A DNA stretch of 64,000 nucleotides from Azoarcus sp. DD4 (GCF_006496635.1 NZ_CP022958.1:558001-622000), one strand, 5' to 3'; numbered from the stretch's first letter, positions 1 to 8,574 are shown. Notes: generated from the sequence alone by a model not told the origin. Program-made: numbers and translations.

Positions 1-2024
1 GCACCGTTTACGGAATCAATATAGCCGTCGCATTTTTTTTCACTGACTAGTTCCGCCTGATCGGGGATGTCTGTGGGCCGCTCATAATGGTGGCGATCAT
101 ATTGCAAAGAGAATAGTCTGATCTGATAATCGTCATTCCATAGAGCACCCAAATCCGTCGGCTCGATAGAAAATGAAGCAACTTCCTTTTCCGACGAAAA
201 ACTTGAATTAGCAAAAACCGAACTAAAATCTTTGGTATCTTCAATTAATGGAGAAATGACAAAACCAGACTTTGCCATGCCAGAAACAATTCTATATTTT
301 CTTGTAGATCCGTTTTTTAGGGTCAAATTCAGCGCTAACATTCCTGGTTTAAAAAATGCGTTACTAACATCACCAAGAAAATTTCTCTTTAGGGTAATTT
401 CGGCGAAAACAACACCACCGCCTCGGGGAACAGCAATCGTCTCGCCAAGTCGAAAACTTCCTTTTAATATGCCATTAAGCTTCTGGCTAACATCGCCTGC
501 AGGCTTACCGCGCCTAAGGAATAAGTAGCCATCTATTGAATAATTTGGCTTGTAATCGGAAAGGATGATTGGCCAGCTAGCGCCATCTTCGAGCGCAGGC
601 AATCGACCATCGATTGGTTGAGTTTTAAAGATCAAATATTCTGGACCATTAATTAAGTGATTTTTGTTAAGCTCCGACAAAGATGGTGTATAAGCCGAGT
701 AGCTTTGAAAAACTGGACGGGGGTTCCATTTGTTACCAGAAGCAACTAAAATGGTTTGCTCGTAAGAATATATATCCGCTGCGCCATCAAGCATCGGAAA
801 ATGGCTGCGCGCCTTAAGTACTGCCATCTGATTGACAAAAAGCTCTTGAAACTTTCCGGGTTCGAATATCCGCACCTTGGTTCCATTCCACGCATTCTCA
901 TAAGTCGACTTTAAGCGACTCAACATATCTGCAGTACTAGTTCTTAGATGTGATGCGTCGATTAAAATCCACGCTGCAAAAGAACATGCAATTAGTGCTG
1001 CCACGCCTCTTGGCTCCAATAAAGTGGCCCCTAGTATGGCAGATAGAATAATCATGCAACCTGCAATTGTTGCGTGCACATCGTGCCGTACGAATCCTGC
1101 CTTAAAAGACAAAAACAGAATAAAAGCAAACATTAAAGGCATGACCAGCCTTAGAGGAAAGACCTCGGTATTGTGATCATACAAAAGAAATATTGTGACA
1201 AGTCCAGCAACCAAGAAGGCAATAACCTCGTGTAAACTACCATTTACAGCCATTGCCTCCGTGTATCCACTGATAATAGGAATTGACGAGATAACGTATT
1301 GAGGCAGCGCGCTCAAAGGCTGGCCAGAAACGGACCAAAAAATCAGCATGGACAATATTGGAGACAGGCAGATGAGCAATGCGTAAAGGTGTTTTTTTCT
1401 ATAGGTCAGCATGAATGCAGAGATAAAAAAAATCCCCGCGCAACTAATAAAATTTGATGCTTTAATTAGCGGCAAAAGACCAAACGCCGAAAACAGCAAG
1501 GCCATGATAACTGATGTGTTTAAAACACCATCAGAATCAAGTTTATTGGAAGTCTCTGATTTATATAGACCGACACCAACCAGCAAGGGGTAAAGAAAAT
1601 ATAGGTGATCTTTTAAATAGACAGTCGCACCAAAAAAAAATAAAAAGGCCAATTGAAGAATAAGATTGCAATTCCTAAAATTAAGCCAAGCCGCCATAAA
1701 AAAAACAAATCCAAGATAGGCTCCAGAATAAACCATCAAATAATCCATCGATGGTAAATATCTGTTTGTTAAAATGGATGCGTATGGCCCATAAGTAAAT
1801 ACAATATCCCTCCCAAATACCAGTCCTTGCTCTAATGCTTGGGCCATTCCGAATTGCCATGAAGGATCAAGCCCTTGTTCGGGCATGCCCGGAGCCAATG
1901 GAACAAAAATAGCAAACGCCGTAAAAAATAGTGTTGTTGCAAATAAAAAGCCAATGGCCATTTGAAAGCACCGGCTGGCGGGCATGAAAAAACCATTTTG
2001 CATCGATGAAGCAGTGTTTTTCAT
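1..2024 (-). CDS. Large membrane protein, GT-C-like, candidate arabinosyltransferase (partial)
   Basis: The reading frame stays open from the ATG at 2024 to the window edge, giving at least 674 codons with no stop. I see an N-terminal signal-anchor, then a first outer loop with acidic residues (PEQGLDPSW near residue 35 and GRDIVFTYGPY near 55), about ten hydrophobic segments up to about residue 365, and a long soluble C-terminal part containing WNPRPVFQSYSAYTP. That layout is typical of GT-C glycosyltransferases, which use lipid-phosphate sugars in the periplasm. The start overlaps the stop of the DprE2-like gene by ATGA. Known parallel: the GT-C pilin arabinosyltransferase TfpW of Pseudomonas aeruginosa. 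Membrane topology is seen; substrate is inferred from the neighbours. Base composition is AT-rich compared with the rest of the window. Confidence 0.75.
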   Translation of the reverse strand, partial: MKNTASSMQNGFFMPASRCFQMAIGFLFATTLFFTAFAIFVPLAPGMPEQGLDPSWQFGMAQALEQGLVFGRDIVFTYGPYASILTNRYLPSMDYLMVYSGAYLGFVFFMAAWLNFRNCNLILQLAFLFFFGATVYLKDHLYFLYPLLVGVGLYKSETSNKLDSDGVLNTSVIMALLFSAFGLLPLIKASNFISCAGIFFISAFMLTYRKKHLYALLICLSPILSMLIFWSVSGQPLSALPQYVISSIPIISGYTEAMAVNGSLHEVIAFLVAGLVTIFLLYDHNTEVFPLRLVMPLMFAFILFLSFKAGFVRHDVHATIAGCMIILSAILGATLLEPRGVAALIACSFAAWILIDASHLRTSTADMLSRLKSTYENAWNGTKVRIFEPGKFQELFVNQMAVLKARSHFPMLDGAADIYSYEQTILVASGNKWNPRPVFQSYSAYTPSLSELNKNHLINGPEYLIFKTQPIDGRLPALEDGASWPIILSDYKPNYSIDGYLFLRRGKPAGDVSQKLNGILKGSFRLGETIAVPRGGGVVFAEITLKRNFLGDVSNAFFKPGMLALNLTLKNGSTRKYRIVSGMAKSGFVISPLIEDTKDFSSVFANSSFSSEKEVASFSIEPTDLGALWNDDYQIRLFSLQYDRHHYERPTDIPDQAELVSEKKCDGYIDSVNG

Positions 2025-2773
2025 ATTGCGAGTTTTTTGAATATAAAATCCGGCAGATGCCGAACTATCATCATTACAATTTGCCAGATCCTCGGTGTAT
2101 AGATAACTTGTTGCTCAATTGCTATGCCATGAACAATATCCGCAGCCACTTTATCTACTCTTGCCAATTTTGCACCAGCTGCTTTAATGTGCGCCGTCAT
2201 CGGGGTATCGGTTGGGCCTGGCTTTATCAGCACCACCTTTACACCAGTACCCGCGAAACGATGCTGCAAGCCTTGGGCGTAGCGCGTAACCAGTCCTTTG
2301 GCTGCTCCGTACACATAGTTGGACTTGCGTCCCCTGTCACCGGCTACCGAGCCAATCAGGGCTATGGTGCCGTGGTTGACTTTTTCCATTTCTTTGGCAA
2401 AGGCCTCGGCGTAGAGAACGGGTGATATCCCGTTGATCTCCAATGCGTCGCGGCAAGACTGAAGGTCGTTCTGGCACTCGGTTTGGTCGGGCAGCGATCC
2501 ATGCGCAACCAGGACGATATCAACGCGCCCCGATTTGACGATATCTCGAACCGTGGCGTTTATGGCTTCGGGGTCCAGAAACTCAGCCTGGACGACCCGA
2601 ATCTCGGATCGCGGGCTACGGACCTTCAGGTCTGTTGCAACCCGCTCAATGCGCTGGGTATCGCGGCCCACCAGTGTTAGGTCGGCCGGCTGCTTTGCCA
2701 GCCAGAGCCTGGCGCAGTGCTCGGCGATTGCCGAGGTAGCGCCAATGATGGCGATTCTTTTCTTGTTGTTCAT
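2021..2773 (-). CDS. DprE2-like short-chain dehydrogenase (prenyl-phospho-ketopentose reductase)
   Basis: This 250-residue classical-size SDR has a Rossmann motif IIGATSAIAEHCARLW at residue 8 and a catalytic Ser followed by YVYGAAK (Tyr-x3-Lys) near residue 155. The C-terminus is hydrophobic and may sit on the membrane. In mycobacteria DprE2 reduces the 2-keto intermediate made by DprE1 to decaprenyl-phospho-arabinofuranose, using NAD(P)H. The start follows the stop of the DprE1-like gene directly (TGA then ATG with no spacer) and the stop overlaps the next gene by ATGA, so the genes are surely cotranscribed and probably coupled. SDRs are easily confused; the function rests mainly on the DprE1 and UbiA partners. 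Confidence 0.82.
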   Translation of the reverse strand: MNNKKRIAIIGATSAIAEHCARLWLAKQPADLTLVGRDTQRIERVATDLKVRSPRSEIRVVQAEFLDPEAINATVRDIVKSGRVDIVLVAHGSLPDQTECQNDLQSCRDALEINGISPVLYAEAFAKEMEKVNHGTIALIGSVAGDRGRKSNYVYGAAKGLVTRYAQGLQHRFAGTGVKVVLIKPGPTDTPMTAHIKAAGAKLARVDKVAADIVHGIAIEQQVIYTPRIWQIVMMIVRHLPDFIFKKLAI

Positions 2774-4075
2774 TCAACTTCCCATCAAACGGCGTGAGAG
2801 ACCAGAGCTGATGCCAGGGTCCCTGTATTTCATGAATTCAGCCAGGCGTGGATAGCCTGCTTCAAAGAGTTCTCTGGGCATTCGTGCATCCTTGGCTAGA
2901 TAGATGCGGCCTTTGGCCTCACGCACGATGGCATCAAGACGCTCGAATAGCTTGTGGGTGCGATCCCCATGATTCGGAAAGTCCAGTGCCAGTGTCACCC
3001 CTGGCTGCGGAAAACTCAGCATCCCCACCGGCTGGCGGCTGCCAAAAGTCTTCAAGACGGCGAGGAACGAACCGTCTCCCGATCGGGCGATTTCTTTGAG
3101 CATGGCCTGAACCGCGTCTTGCCCAACTTCGCGTGGAACCACGCTCTGGTATTGGAAGAAGCCCTTAGGTCCGTACATCCGGTTCCACTCGAGCAAGTTG
3201 TCGAGGGGGTAGAAAAACGACTCGTAGTGCATCATGGCCCGTCCGGCCTGCCACTTTTTGAGGTGGTAGTAGGCCATGTTGAAGGGACGCAGCGACAGCC
3301 GATTGACTAAGGAAACTGGTGGAACCATCGGCATGGTCAGCTTACGCCCTTGAGGTGCCGGGCGATCTCCGACATTGGTTGGGTTGCCGCGCATGAACAA
3401 GCCGCGCCCGCCGCCTCCTGTGATGCAATCGATCCAAGAAACCGTGTGTTCCCAATCGGCCTCCGAGTCATCGGCAAGCTGGAAAAACTCGCCGAGGTTG
3501 GCATAGGTAACGGTCTCGGTGTCCAGCCATGGGCCAGCCACACGGCGCAGTTGGATCTCGGCTTGCGTGATCACCCCAGTAAGGCCCAATCCACCGACAG
3601 TGGCTGCAAACCAATCTGGCTGCTCATTCAGGCCACATTGGATGACTTCTCCATCGGTGCGAATGAGGGTAAGGCGCTGTACGTGATCGCCGAAAGAACC
3701 CAGTACATGATGGTTCTTGCCGTGCACATCGTTGGCAATGGCGCCTCCAACGGTTATCAGTTGGGTACCAGGTGTTACCGGCAGAATCCACCCGCGCGGA
3801 ATGGCCAGCCGCTGGATGTCTCGTAGCAGCACCCCAGTCTCACACATAACTCGGCCAGTGCTATCGTCGAATGCGATGAAGTGGTCGAGCCCGGTTGTGC
3901 ACCAGAGCGTGCCTCCCGGATTCAGGCAGACGTCACCATAGCTGCGACCCATGCCATACGCCAGGCCCGGCGCGGCTGAATTCTTGAAAGACGCATGGAT
4001 CTGGCCGCGATCACTGAGTGCGATCACCGCATGCTCTTCCATTGATAGGCGCCCCCATGAGCTTATTGCCACCAT
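2774..4075 (-). CDS. DprE1-like FAD-dependent oxidase (prenyl-phosphoribose 2'-epimerase subunit)
   Basis: This 433-residue protein matches the DprE1 family closely. The FAD segment GGAIANDVHGKNHH lies near residue 110, with the His equivalent to DprE1 H132 at about 118, and AKDARM carries the catalytic Lys (mycobacterial K418) near residue 395. DprE1 oxidises the 2'-OH of prenyl-phosphoribose. At the position of mycobacterial C387, the cysteine trapped by benzothiazinones, this protein has Ala (about residue 363, in GVTLALDF). I chose the ATG at 4075, which overlaps the 3' end of the UbiA gene by 13 bases; a later ATG at 4042 is possible. A single-gene loss here would break the two-step epimerisation with the next gene. 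Confidence 0.88.
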   Translation of the reverse strand: MVAISSWGRLSMEEHAVIALSDRGQIHASFKNSAAPGLAYGMGRSYGDVCLNPGGTLWCTTGLDHFIAFDDSTGRVMCETGVLLRDIQRLAIPRGWILPVTPGTQLITVGGAIANDVHGKNHHVLGSFGDHVQRLTLIRTDGEVIQCGLNEQPDWFAATVGGLGLTGVITQAEIQLRRVAGPWLDTETVTYANLGEFFQLADDSEADWEHTVSWIDCITGGGGRGLFMRGNPTNVGDRPAPQGRKLTMPMVPPVSLVNRLSLRPFNMAYYHLKKWQAGRAMMHYESFFYPLDNLLEWNRMYGPKGFFQYQSVVPREVGQDAVQAMLKEIARSGDGSFLAVLKTFGSRQPVGMLSFPQPGVTLALDFPNHGDRTHKLFERLDAIVREAKGRIYLAKDARMPRELFEAGYPRLAEFMKYRDPGISSGLSRRLMGS

Positions 4076-5559
4076 GGAACACCCATGGTGCCGGCGACCA
4101 AAATGGCAGCAAAAGTAGCGCCTGCGCCAAGACTTGCGCGATCTTTGACTGCAAATACGAGTGGATCGTCGTGCATTTTGCCCCGATGAGCTTGCATCCA
4201 CATCCAGCTTACCCAGAACAGCATGACGGGCACTGCTCCCCAAATTAGCTCAGGTACTGCGTAAAGCCTAAGCACGGCATCACTGTTCAAATAAAGGGCC
4301 AACACCAAGACGGAAGAGTAGCCAGCCACAATTCCCATTGTCTGGATAAGTGATGCATCTGCGGTATGGTATCCGCGTCCGTGAATTTTCTCCTTTCCGC
4401 TGAGCAATTGAACTTCCAACTCAGCGTAGCGTTTGACGAATGCAAGGGAAAGGAACAGAAACACCGAGAACGCCAAAAGCCAGAAGGAAAGGTCATGCCC
4501 AACAGCTGCACCGCCAGCAATAATTCGCAAGGTATAAAGTAACGCTAGCGTTAGGCAATCGATCAACATCAATCGTTTTAGGACCCAAGAGTAGGCGCAG
4601 GTCAAAGCAAAGTAGACAATGAGCCAAGACAAAAACTGTTGCCCAACCAAAGCGGCCAGGCCCAGACTGACGATCAAAAGCAGAGGCGCAACGAGAACTC
4701 CTACCCACGCGGGCACAACTCCAGAGGCAAATGGTCGGCTTCGTTTTCTGGGATGTAGGCGATCGCTCTCGAGGTCGAGCAAGTCATTGGCGATGTAAAC
4801 CGATGAAGCACAAAGGCTAAACGCCACGAAAGCAAGTATTAGAGATCCCCAAGCGGGACCATTCCCCAAATCATGCGCAGCGAATAGCGGGGCAAACAGA
4901 AGAAGATTTTTCAGCCACTGATGGATCCGTAGAACCCGACGCCAAGAGGAAAACCCGATAGGTCTTTTAGGAAATACTCGTTCAATCGTTGAGATATCAT
5001 GGGCCTTTTTGACCAGTTCGCTCGATCCATTAACGACTACTGCCTTGTGCGCTTGCGACCATACCGGCAAATCTTTATGGGAATTACCAGCATAGTCATA
5101 CCCATGATGCTCGAAGCGATGGACCAAGGCTGCGGCTTTATTTTCACCTGCGATATTCAAGACACCGTCACTGGCGATGACTTCGTCAAATATACCCAAG
5201 TGACCCGCAATAAGATCGGCGATTTTTCTATCGGATGCCGTACACAAGATCAGACGCCGGCCTGCAGCGCGCTGTTGCTTGAGCCATTCAAGCAGCTCCT
5301 CGTTGTATGGAAGTGTTTTGGGGTCAAATTCCGTTCGAGATGCAAGGTGTCGCTTCAGAAAAGCCTTGCCTTTTATTAGAAGAAACGGGATGCGGAGTGT
5401 GTCAAAAGGGCTGTCCCTAAATACTCTTAACGCAGATTCGTGTAGCATATCGGAATGGATTAAAGTGCCATCCAAATCCACTACAAGCGGCTTCTCAAGC
5501 AAAACGATTCCCCTACGGCCATTTCCAAAACGGCTGATCGCCGCACATGATCTGCTCAT
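4063..5559 (-). CDS. HAD phosphatase - UbiA prenyltransferase fusion (DPPR synthase-like)
   Basis: Two domains are visible in 498 residues. Residues 24-190 form a HAD hydrolase with VVDLDGTL (D28, D30), CTASDRK near 106 and GNSHKDLP near 158. Residues 205-498 form a UbiA-type membrane prenyltransferase with about eight segments and NDLLDLESD at 258-266, the metal/diphosphate motif. In mycobacteria UbiA (Rv3806c) joins PRPP to decaprenyl phosphate and a phosphatase removes the 5-phosphate before DprE1 acts; here one polypeptide could do both steps. The ATG at 5559 is preferred because GAGGG lies just upstream; an ATG at 5586 is also in frame. It heads the cluster, and an IS3 end lies only 70 bases upstream, so its original promoter may be lost. 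Confidence 0.82.
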   Translation of the reverse strand: MSRSCAAISRFGNGRRGIVLLEKPLVVDLDGTLIHSDMLHESALRVFRDSPFDTLRIPFLLIKGKAFLKRHLASRTEFDPKTLPYNEELLEWLKQQRAAGRRLILCTASDRKIADLIAGHLGIFDEVIASDGVLNIAGENKAAALVHRFEHHGYDYAGNSHKDLPVWSQAHKAVVVNGSSELVKKAHDISTIERVFPKRPIGFSSWRRVLRIHQWLKNLLLFAPLFAAHDLGNGPAWGSLILAFVAFSLCASSVYIANDLLDLESDRLHPRKRSRPFASGVVPAWVGVLVAPLLLIVSLGLAALVGQQFLSWLIVYFALTCAYSWVLKRLMLIDCLTLALLYTLRIIAGGAAVGHDLSFWLLAFSVFLFLSLAFVKRYAELEVQLLSGKEKIHGRGYHTADASLIQTMGIVAGYSSVLVLALYLNSDAVLRLYAVPELIWGAVPVMLFWVSWMWMQAHRGKMHDDPLVFAVKDRASLGAGATFAAILVAGTMGVPWWQ

Positions 5560-5633
5560 TTTAACCCTCGGGGGGGCGGACGTCATCCTTTAGGAATATC
5601 GACATCATTTCCTGCTCGCATCGAAGTGTGAAT

Positions 5634-5654
5634 CGCCCCGGGTTTTGCGGAGGC
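5634..5654 (+). repeat. Left terminal inverted repeat of the IS3-family element
   Basis: The 21 bases beginning CGCCCCGGGTTTTGCGG are the exact reverse complement of 8286-8306. They bound the element on its left side; the outermost TGAAT lies at 5629-5633. Confidence 0.9.
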
Positions 5655-5678
5655 TCCAACTCTTGAGAAGATGGAGCC

Positions 5679-5999
5679 ATGAAGAAGACAACCAAGTTCT
5701 CCCCCGAAGTGCGCGAGCGCGCCGTGCGCATGGTGTTCGAGCAGCGCGGCGAGCACGGATCACAGGGGGCGGCGATCGAGTCGATTGCCGGCAAGATCGG
5801 CTGCAGCGCGCAGACGCTATCGAACTGGGTTCGGTAGTACGAGCGCGACACCGGGCAGCGTGATGGGGTCACCACTGCGGAGGCGGCCCGCGTCAAGGAG
5901 CTTGAGCGCGAGTTGCGTGAGCTGAAGAAGGTCAACGAGATCCTGCGCCTGGCCAGTGCGTATTTCGCGCAGGTGGAGCTCGACCGCCGCAACAAGTGA
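5679..5999 (+). pseudogene. IS3-family OrfA, stopped by an in-frame TAG
   Basis: OrfA is the helix-turn-helix half of an IS3 transposase. It begins MKKTTKFSPEVRERAVRMVF and reaches a TAG at 5835-5837 (codon 53), in the middle of SNWVR-stop-YERDTGQ, where a Gln (CAG) is expected. The frame then continues cleanly through a leucine-rich coiled coil (ELERELRELKKVNEILR) to TGA at 5997-5999. In IS3 elements OrfA is joined to OrfB by frameshifting, so this stop would disable the fusion transposase. Confidence 0.85.
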
Positions 6000-6592
6000 T
6001 GAACGGTTTCATCGACGCGCACCGCGAGTGCTTCGAGGTCGAGCCGATCTGCAGGGTACTGCAGGTCGCCCCGTCCGCTTATAGATGTGCTGTGGCTCGC
6101 CGCCGCGATCCGGCCTTGCGCTGTGCGCGGACTCGTCGCGACGAGGTGTTGGCTGACCACGTTGAGCGGATCTGGCAGGCGAATTTGCAGGGGTATGGAG
6201 CGCGCAAGGTGTGGCGGCAGTTGCAGCGCGAGGGCATCGAGGTCGCCCGCTGTACGGTCGAGCGGCTGATGTGGGCCCAAGGGCTGCGTGGTGCGATGCG
6301 AGGCAAGGCAGTACGGACCACTCGGCCCGATCCGGCAGCCCCCTGTCCGCTCGATCGCGTCAATCGACAGTTCGCCGCGCAGCGCCCGAACCAGCTTTGG
6401 GTCTCCGACTTCACCTATGTCTCGAGCTGGCAAGGTTTCGTGTACGTCGCCTTCGTTATCGACGTCTTCGCTCGCTACATCGTGGGTAGGCGCGTCAGCC
6501 GATCCATGCACACCGAATTCGTCCTCGACGCCCTGGAGCAGGCCCTGTGGGCGCGCCAACCGGAACGCAACGCTTTGATCCATCACAGCGAT
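5999..6592 (+). pseudogene. IS3-family OrfB transposase, 5' part
   Basis: OrfB starts at the ATG at 5999, touching the OrfA stop. It contains the HTH_21 region and the rve integrase fold: the first catalytic Asp is in NQLWVSDFTYV and the second in FVIDVFARYIVG. Homology stops at IHHSD (6578-6592), where an IS110-group element is inserted. The frame reads on into the insertion to 6778, but that tail is not IS3 sequence. The remaining part of OrfB, with the catalytic Glu region, is found at 7964-8206. Confidence 0.88.
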
Positions 6593-6832
6593 AGTAAGAA
6601 TGTAAGAGCCAGTTGTTCCCGGGTGGTCTGCCTCTCACAGGGATCGACCAATCGGGCTGGTGCTGCAGGTGTTCCAGGTAGCCTGACTCCCACTCCGATC
6701 GACCTTGTGTCTTTCCCCGGACCTGTCGGCCGCCTGGGAACATCTCGCAGCGAGGCTGCGCCTCGCCGATGCGTGTGACCCGAGAAGGGCCTGACGTTCT
6801 GTCACGTTACTGTCCTGTCCAGGTGTTCGGTC
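6593..6832 (+). ncRNA. Candidate bridge RNA region of the IS110-group element
   Basis: This 240-base stretch has no convincing gene and lies between the left end of the element and its transposase. Recent work on IS621 shows that IS110-group elements encode a structured bridge RNA in exactly this place, with loops pairing to donor and target DNA. A GC-rich hairpin-forming part is visible near 6735-6775 (CTCGCAGCGAGGCTGCGCCTCG). The RNA itself is inferred from position; I have not folded it. Confidence 0.4.
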
Positions 6833-6874
6833 GTGGCTAACCATGCTCATGCCAATCAAGCTTGGAGACCGATC

Positions 6875-7947
6875 ATGCAGGATGCTCAGCAAGACAGCGC
6901 ACGCGTGGTGGGTGGCGTCGATACCCACAAGGATCTTCACGTCGCTTCGGTAGTCGACGAGCATGATCACGTGCTCGGCAGCCAGTGCTTTGCGACCACG
7001 CGCCAAGGTTACCGGCAGATGCTGCAATGGATGCGATCGTTCGGCACCCTCACACGGGTCGGGGTCGAGTCGACCGGCACCTACGGCGCAGGTCTGCTAC
7101 GCCATCTGCAGGCTGCCGGGGTGACGGTGCTCGAAGTCACCGCGCCCGATAAGCAAGATCGCCGTCGTCGTGGCAAGGACGACGATATCGATGCGCAGAA
7201 CGCTGCTCACGCGGCCTTCAACGGCAAGCGGACGGTCACCCCCAAGACCCGCGACGGGATGATCGAATCGTTGCGTGTCCTGAAAGCATGCCGCAAGACT
7301 GCGATGGCCGCACGCCGCGTGGCCTTGCAGTTGATTCACAATACCGTCGTCTGCGCACCCGACGAGTTGCGTGATGCATTGCGCAAGCGGACTCGCATGC
7401 AGCTTGCTTGCCGGCTGGAGGCCCGATCTGTCTGATTATCGAAATGTGTCATCTGCATACCGGATTGCACTGAAGTCCCTTGCGCGCCGCTACCTTGAGC
7501 TGCACGACGAAATTGCCGATCTGGATTCCATGATCGGCGCCATCGTCGACGAACTCGCGCCGGAGCTCGTCGCTCGAAACTCGATCGGTCACGAGTCCGC
7601 CGCGCAACTTCTGCTGACGGCCGGCGACAATGTCGATCGTATCGGCTCGGAGGCGAGCTTCGCCGCGTTATGCGGCGTAAGCCCCGTCCCCGCGTCATCT
7701 GGACAGGTTACACGTCACCGATTGAATCGCGGTGGTGATCGGGCCGCCAACAGCGCCTTGCACATCATCGCCATCGGCCGGCTGCGAACAGATCCTCGCA
7801 CCAAGGACTATGTTGCCCGCCGCATTGCCGAGGGGGCATTCAAAGCTTGAGGCTATCCGATGTCTGAAGGGGTACATCGCGCGCGAAGTCTATACGCTAC
7901 TTCGGCGGCGGAACCTTGACATCAACCGAACGCGAATTTCCGCTTGA
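6875..7947 (+). pseudogene. IS110-family transposase, two frameshifts
   Basis: The first frame gives the RuvC-like DEDD part: GGVDTHKDLHVASVVDE, VGVESTGTYG and KDDDIDAQNAAHA. The frame is lost at about 7400-7425 and continues in another as WRPDLSDYRNV through the C-terminal Tnp domain with its Ser region (LCGVSPVPASSGQ). A second shift lies at the G5 run 7832-7836, after which the family-typical end HSKLEAIRCLKGYIAREVY is read in the third frame to TGA at 7945-7947. The start is taken at the ATG at 6875; a GTG at 6833 is in the same frame. As read, the element cannot make an active transposase. Confidence 0.85.
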
Positions 7948-7963
7948 CAAACAGAAGGGCGTC

Positions 7964-8206
7964 CGTAGCTCGCAGTACGTCTCGATCCGCTACAGCGAGC
8001 GACTGGCGGAAGCGGGCATCGAGCCGTCGGTCGGCAGTCGGGGGGACAGCTACGACAACGCGCTGGCCAAGACCATCAACGGGCTCTACAAGGCAGAAGT
8101 CATCCACCGGCGAGGATCTTGGAAAAACGTGGAAGCGGTCGAGCTGGCCACCCTCGAATGGGTCTCATGGTTCAACCTCCACCGGTTGCTTGAGCCGATT
8201 GGGTAG
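7964..8206 (+). pseudogene. IS3-family OrfB transposase, 3' part
   Basis: This is the displaced C-terminal part of OrfB: SSQYVSIRYSERLAEAGIEP, then SVGSRGDSYDNALAKTINGL, where family members usually carry the third catalytic acid as Glu in ALAETING. Here that residue is Lys (ALAKTING), a loss of a DDE residue. The frame ends WFNLHRLLEPIG with TAG at 8204-8206. Joined to 5999-6592 it would rebuild one orfB. Confidence 0.88.
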
Positions 8207-8285
8207 ATTCCGCCAGCCGAAGCCGAGGCAAACTACTACCGCAGTCGAACTGAGCAGGCGGTTGCTGCCTGACTCAAACAGAACG

Positions 8286-8306
8286 GCCTCCGCAAAACCC
8301 GGGGCG
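8286..8306 (-). repeat. Right terminal inverted repeat of the IS3-family element
   Basis: These bases are the exact reverse complement of 5634-5654. The repeat ends abruptly after GGGGCG, where the IS1111-type element begins; the missing terminal GATTCA is found on the far side at 9698-9703. Confidence 0.9.
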
Positions 8307-8310
8307 TACA

Positions 8311-8574
8311 TGGACGCCCCCGGTATGCCCAGCTCTCATGTGATGATGGTTTGAAGGCAAGGTTGCAACCGTACATTCGGACTTTCGCTGCGGCAAAGCC
8401 GCTGTTCCTGGTGGAATGCGCTGGTCGGGTCCAGATCGATTCAATGCACTCGAAGTGCGTCGCCCCGGATGGGTTTGGCCAACCACGGTCTTACCTGTTT
8501 CGCCATCACTGCATGATTGCCGGTGCAATCGGTGGAAGTGCTTCCTGTTCTGTCTTTTGTGCGTTCGGTTCTGC
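8311..8574 (-). ncRNA. Candidate bridge RNA region of the IS1111-group element
   Basis: In transcription direction this is the 264-base noncoding segment between the transposase stop and the element's end. In IS1111-group elements the bridge RNA is encoded on this 3' side, unlike the IS110 group where it lies 5' of the transposase. I see no credible gene in it. The presence of an RNA is inferred from position only. Confidence 0.4.

Larger units (their letters stand above)
6593..7963 (+). mobile_element. IS110-group insertion sequence inside IS3 orfB
   Basis: IS3 OrfB homology breaks after GAT at 6592 and resumes at about 7964 with CGTAGCTCGCAGTAC. The intervening ~1.37 kb holds a decayed IS110-family transposase reading rightwards, preceded by about 240 noncoding bases. 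There are no terminal inverted repeats and no obvious target duplication, as is usual for IS110. The exact right boundary is uncertain by a few bases. Confidence 0.82.

Noticed and set aside
2006..2425. A 139-codon plus-strand frame across the DprE2-like gene
   Set aside because: It is antisense to a gene with intact SDR motifs and has no similarity that I recognise.
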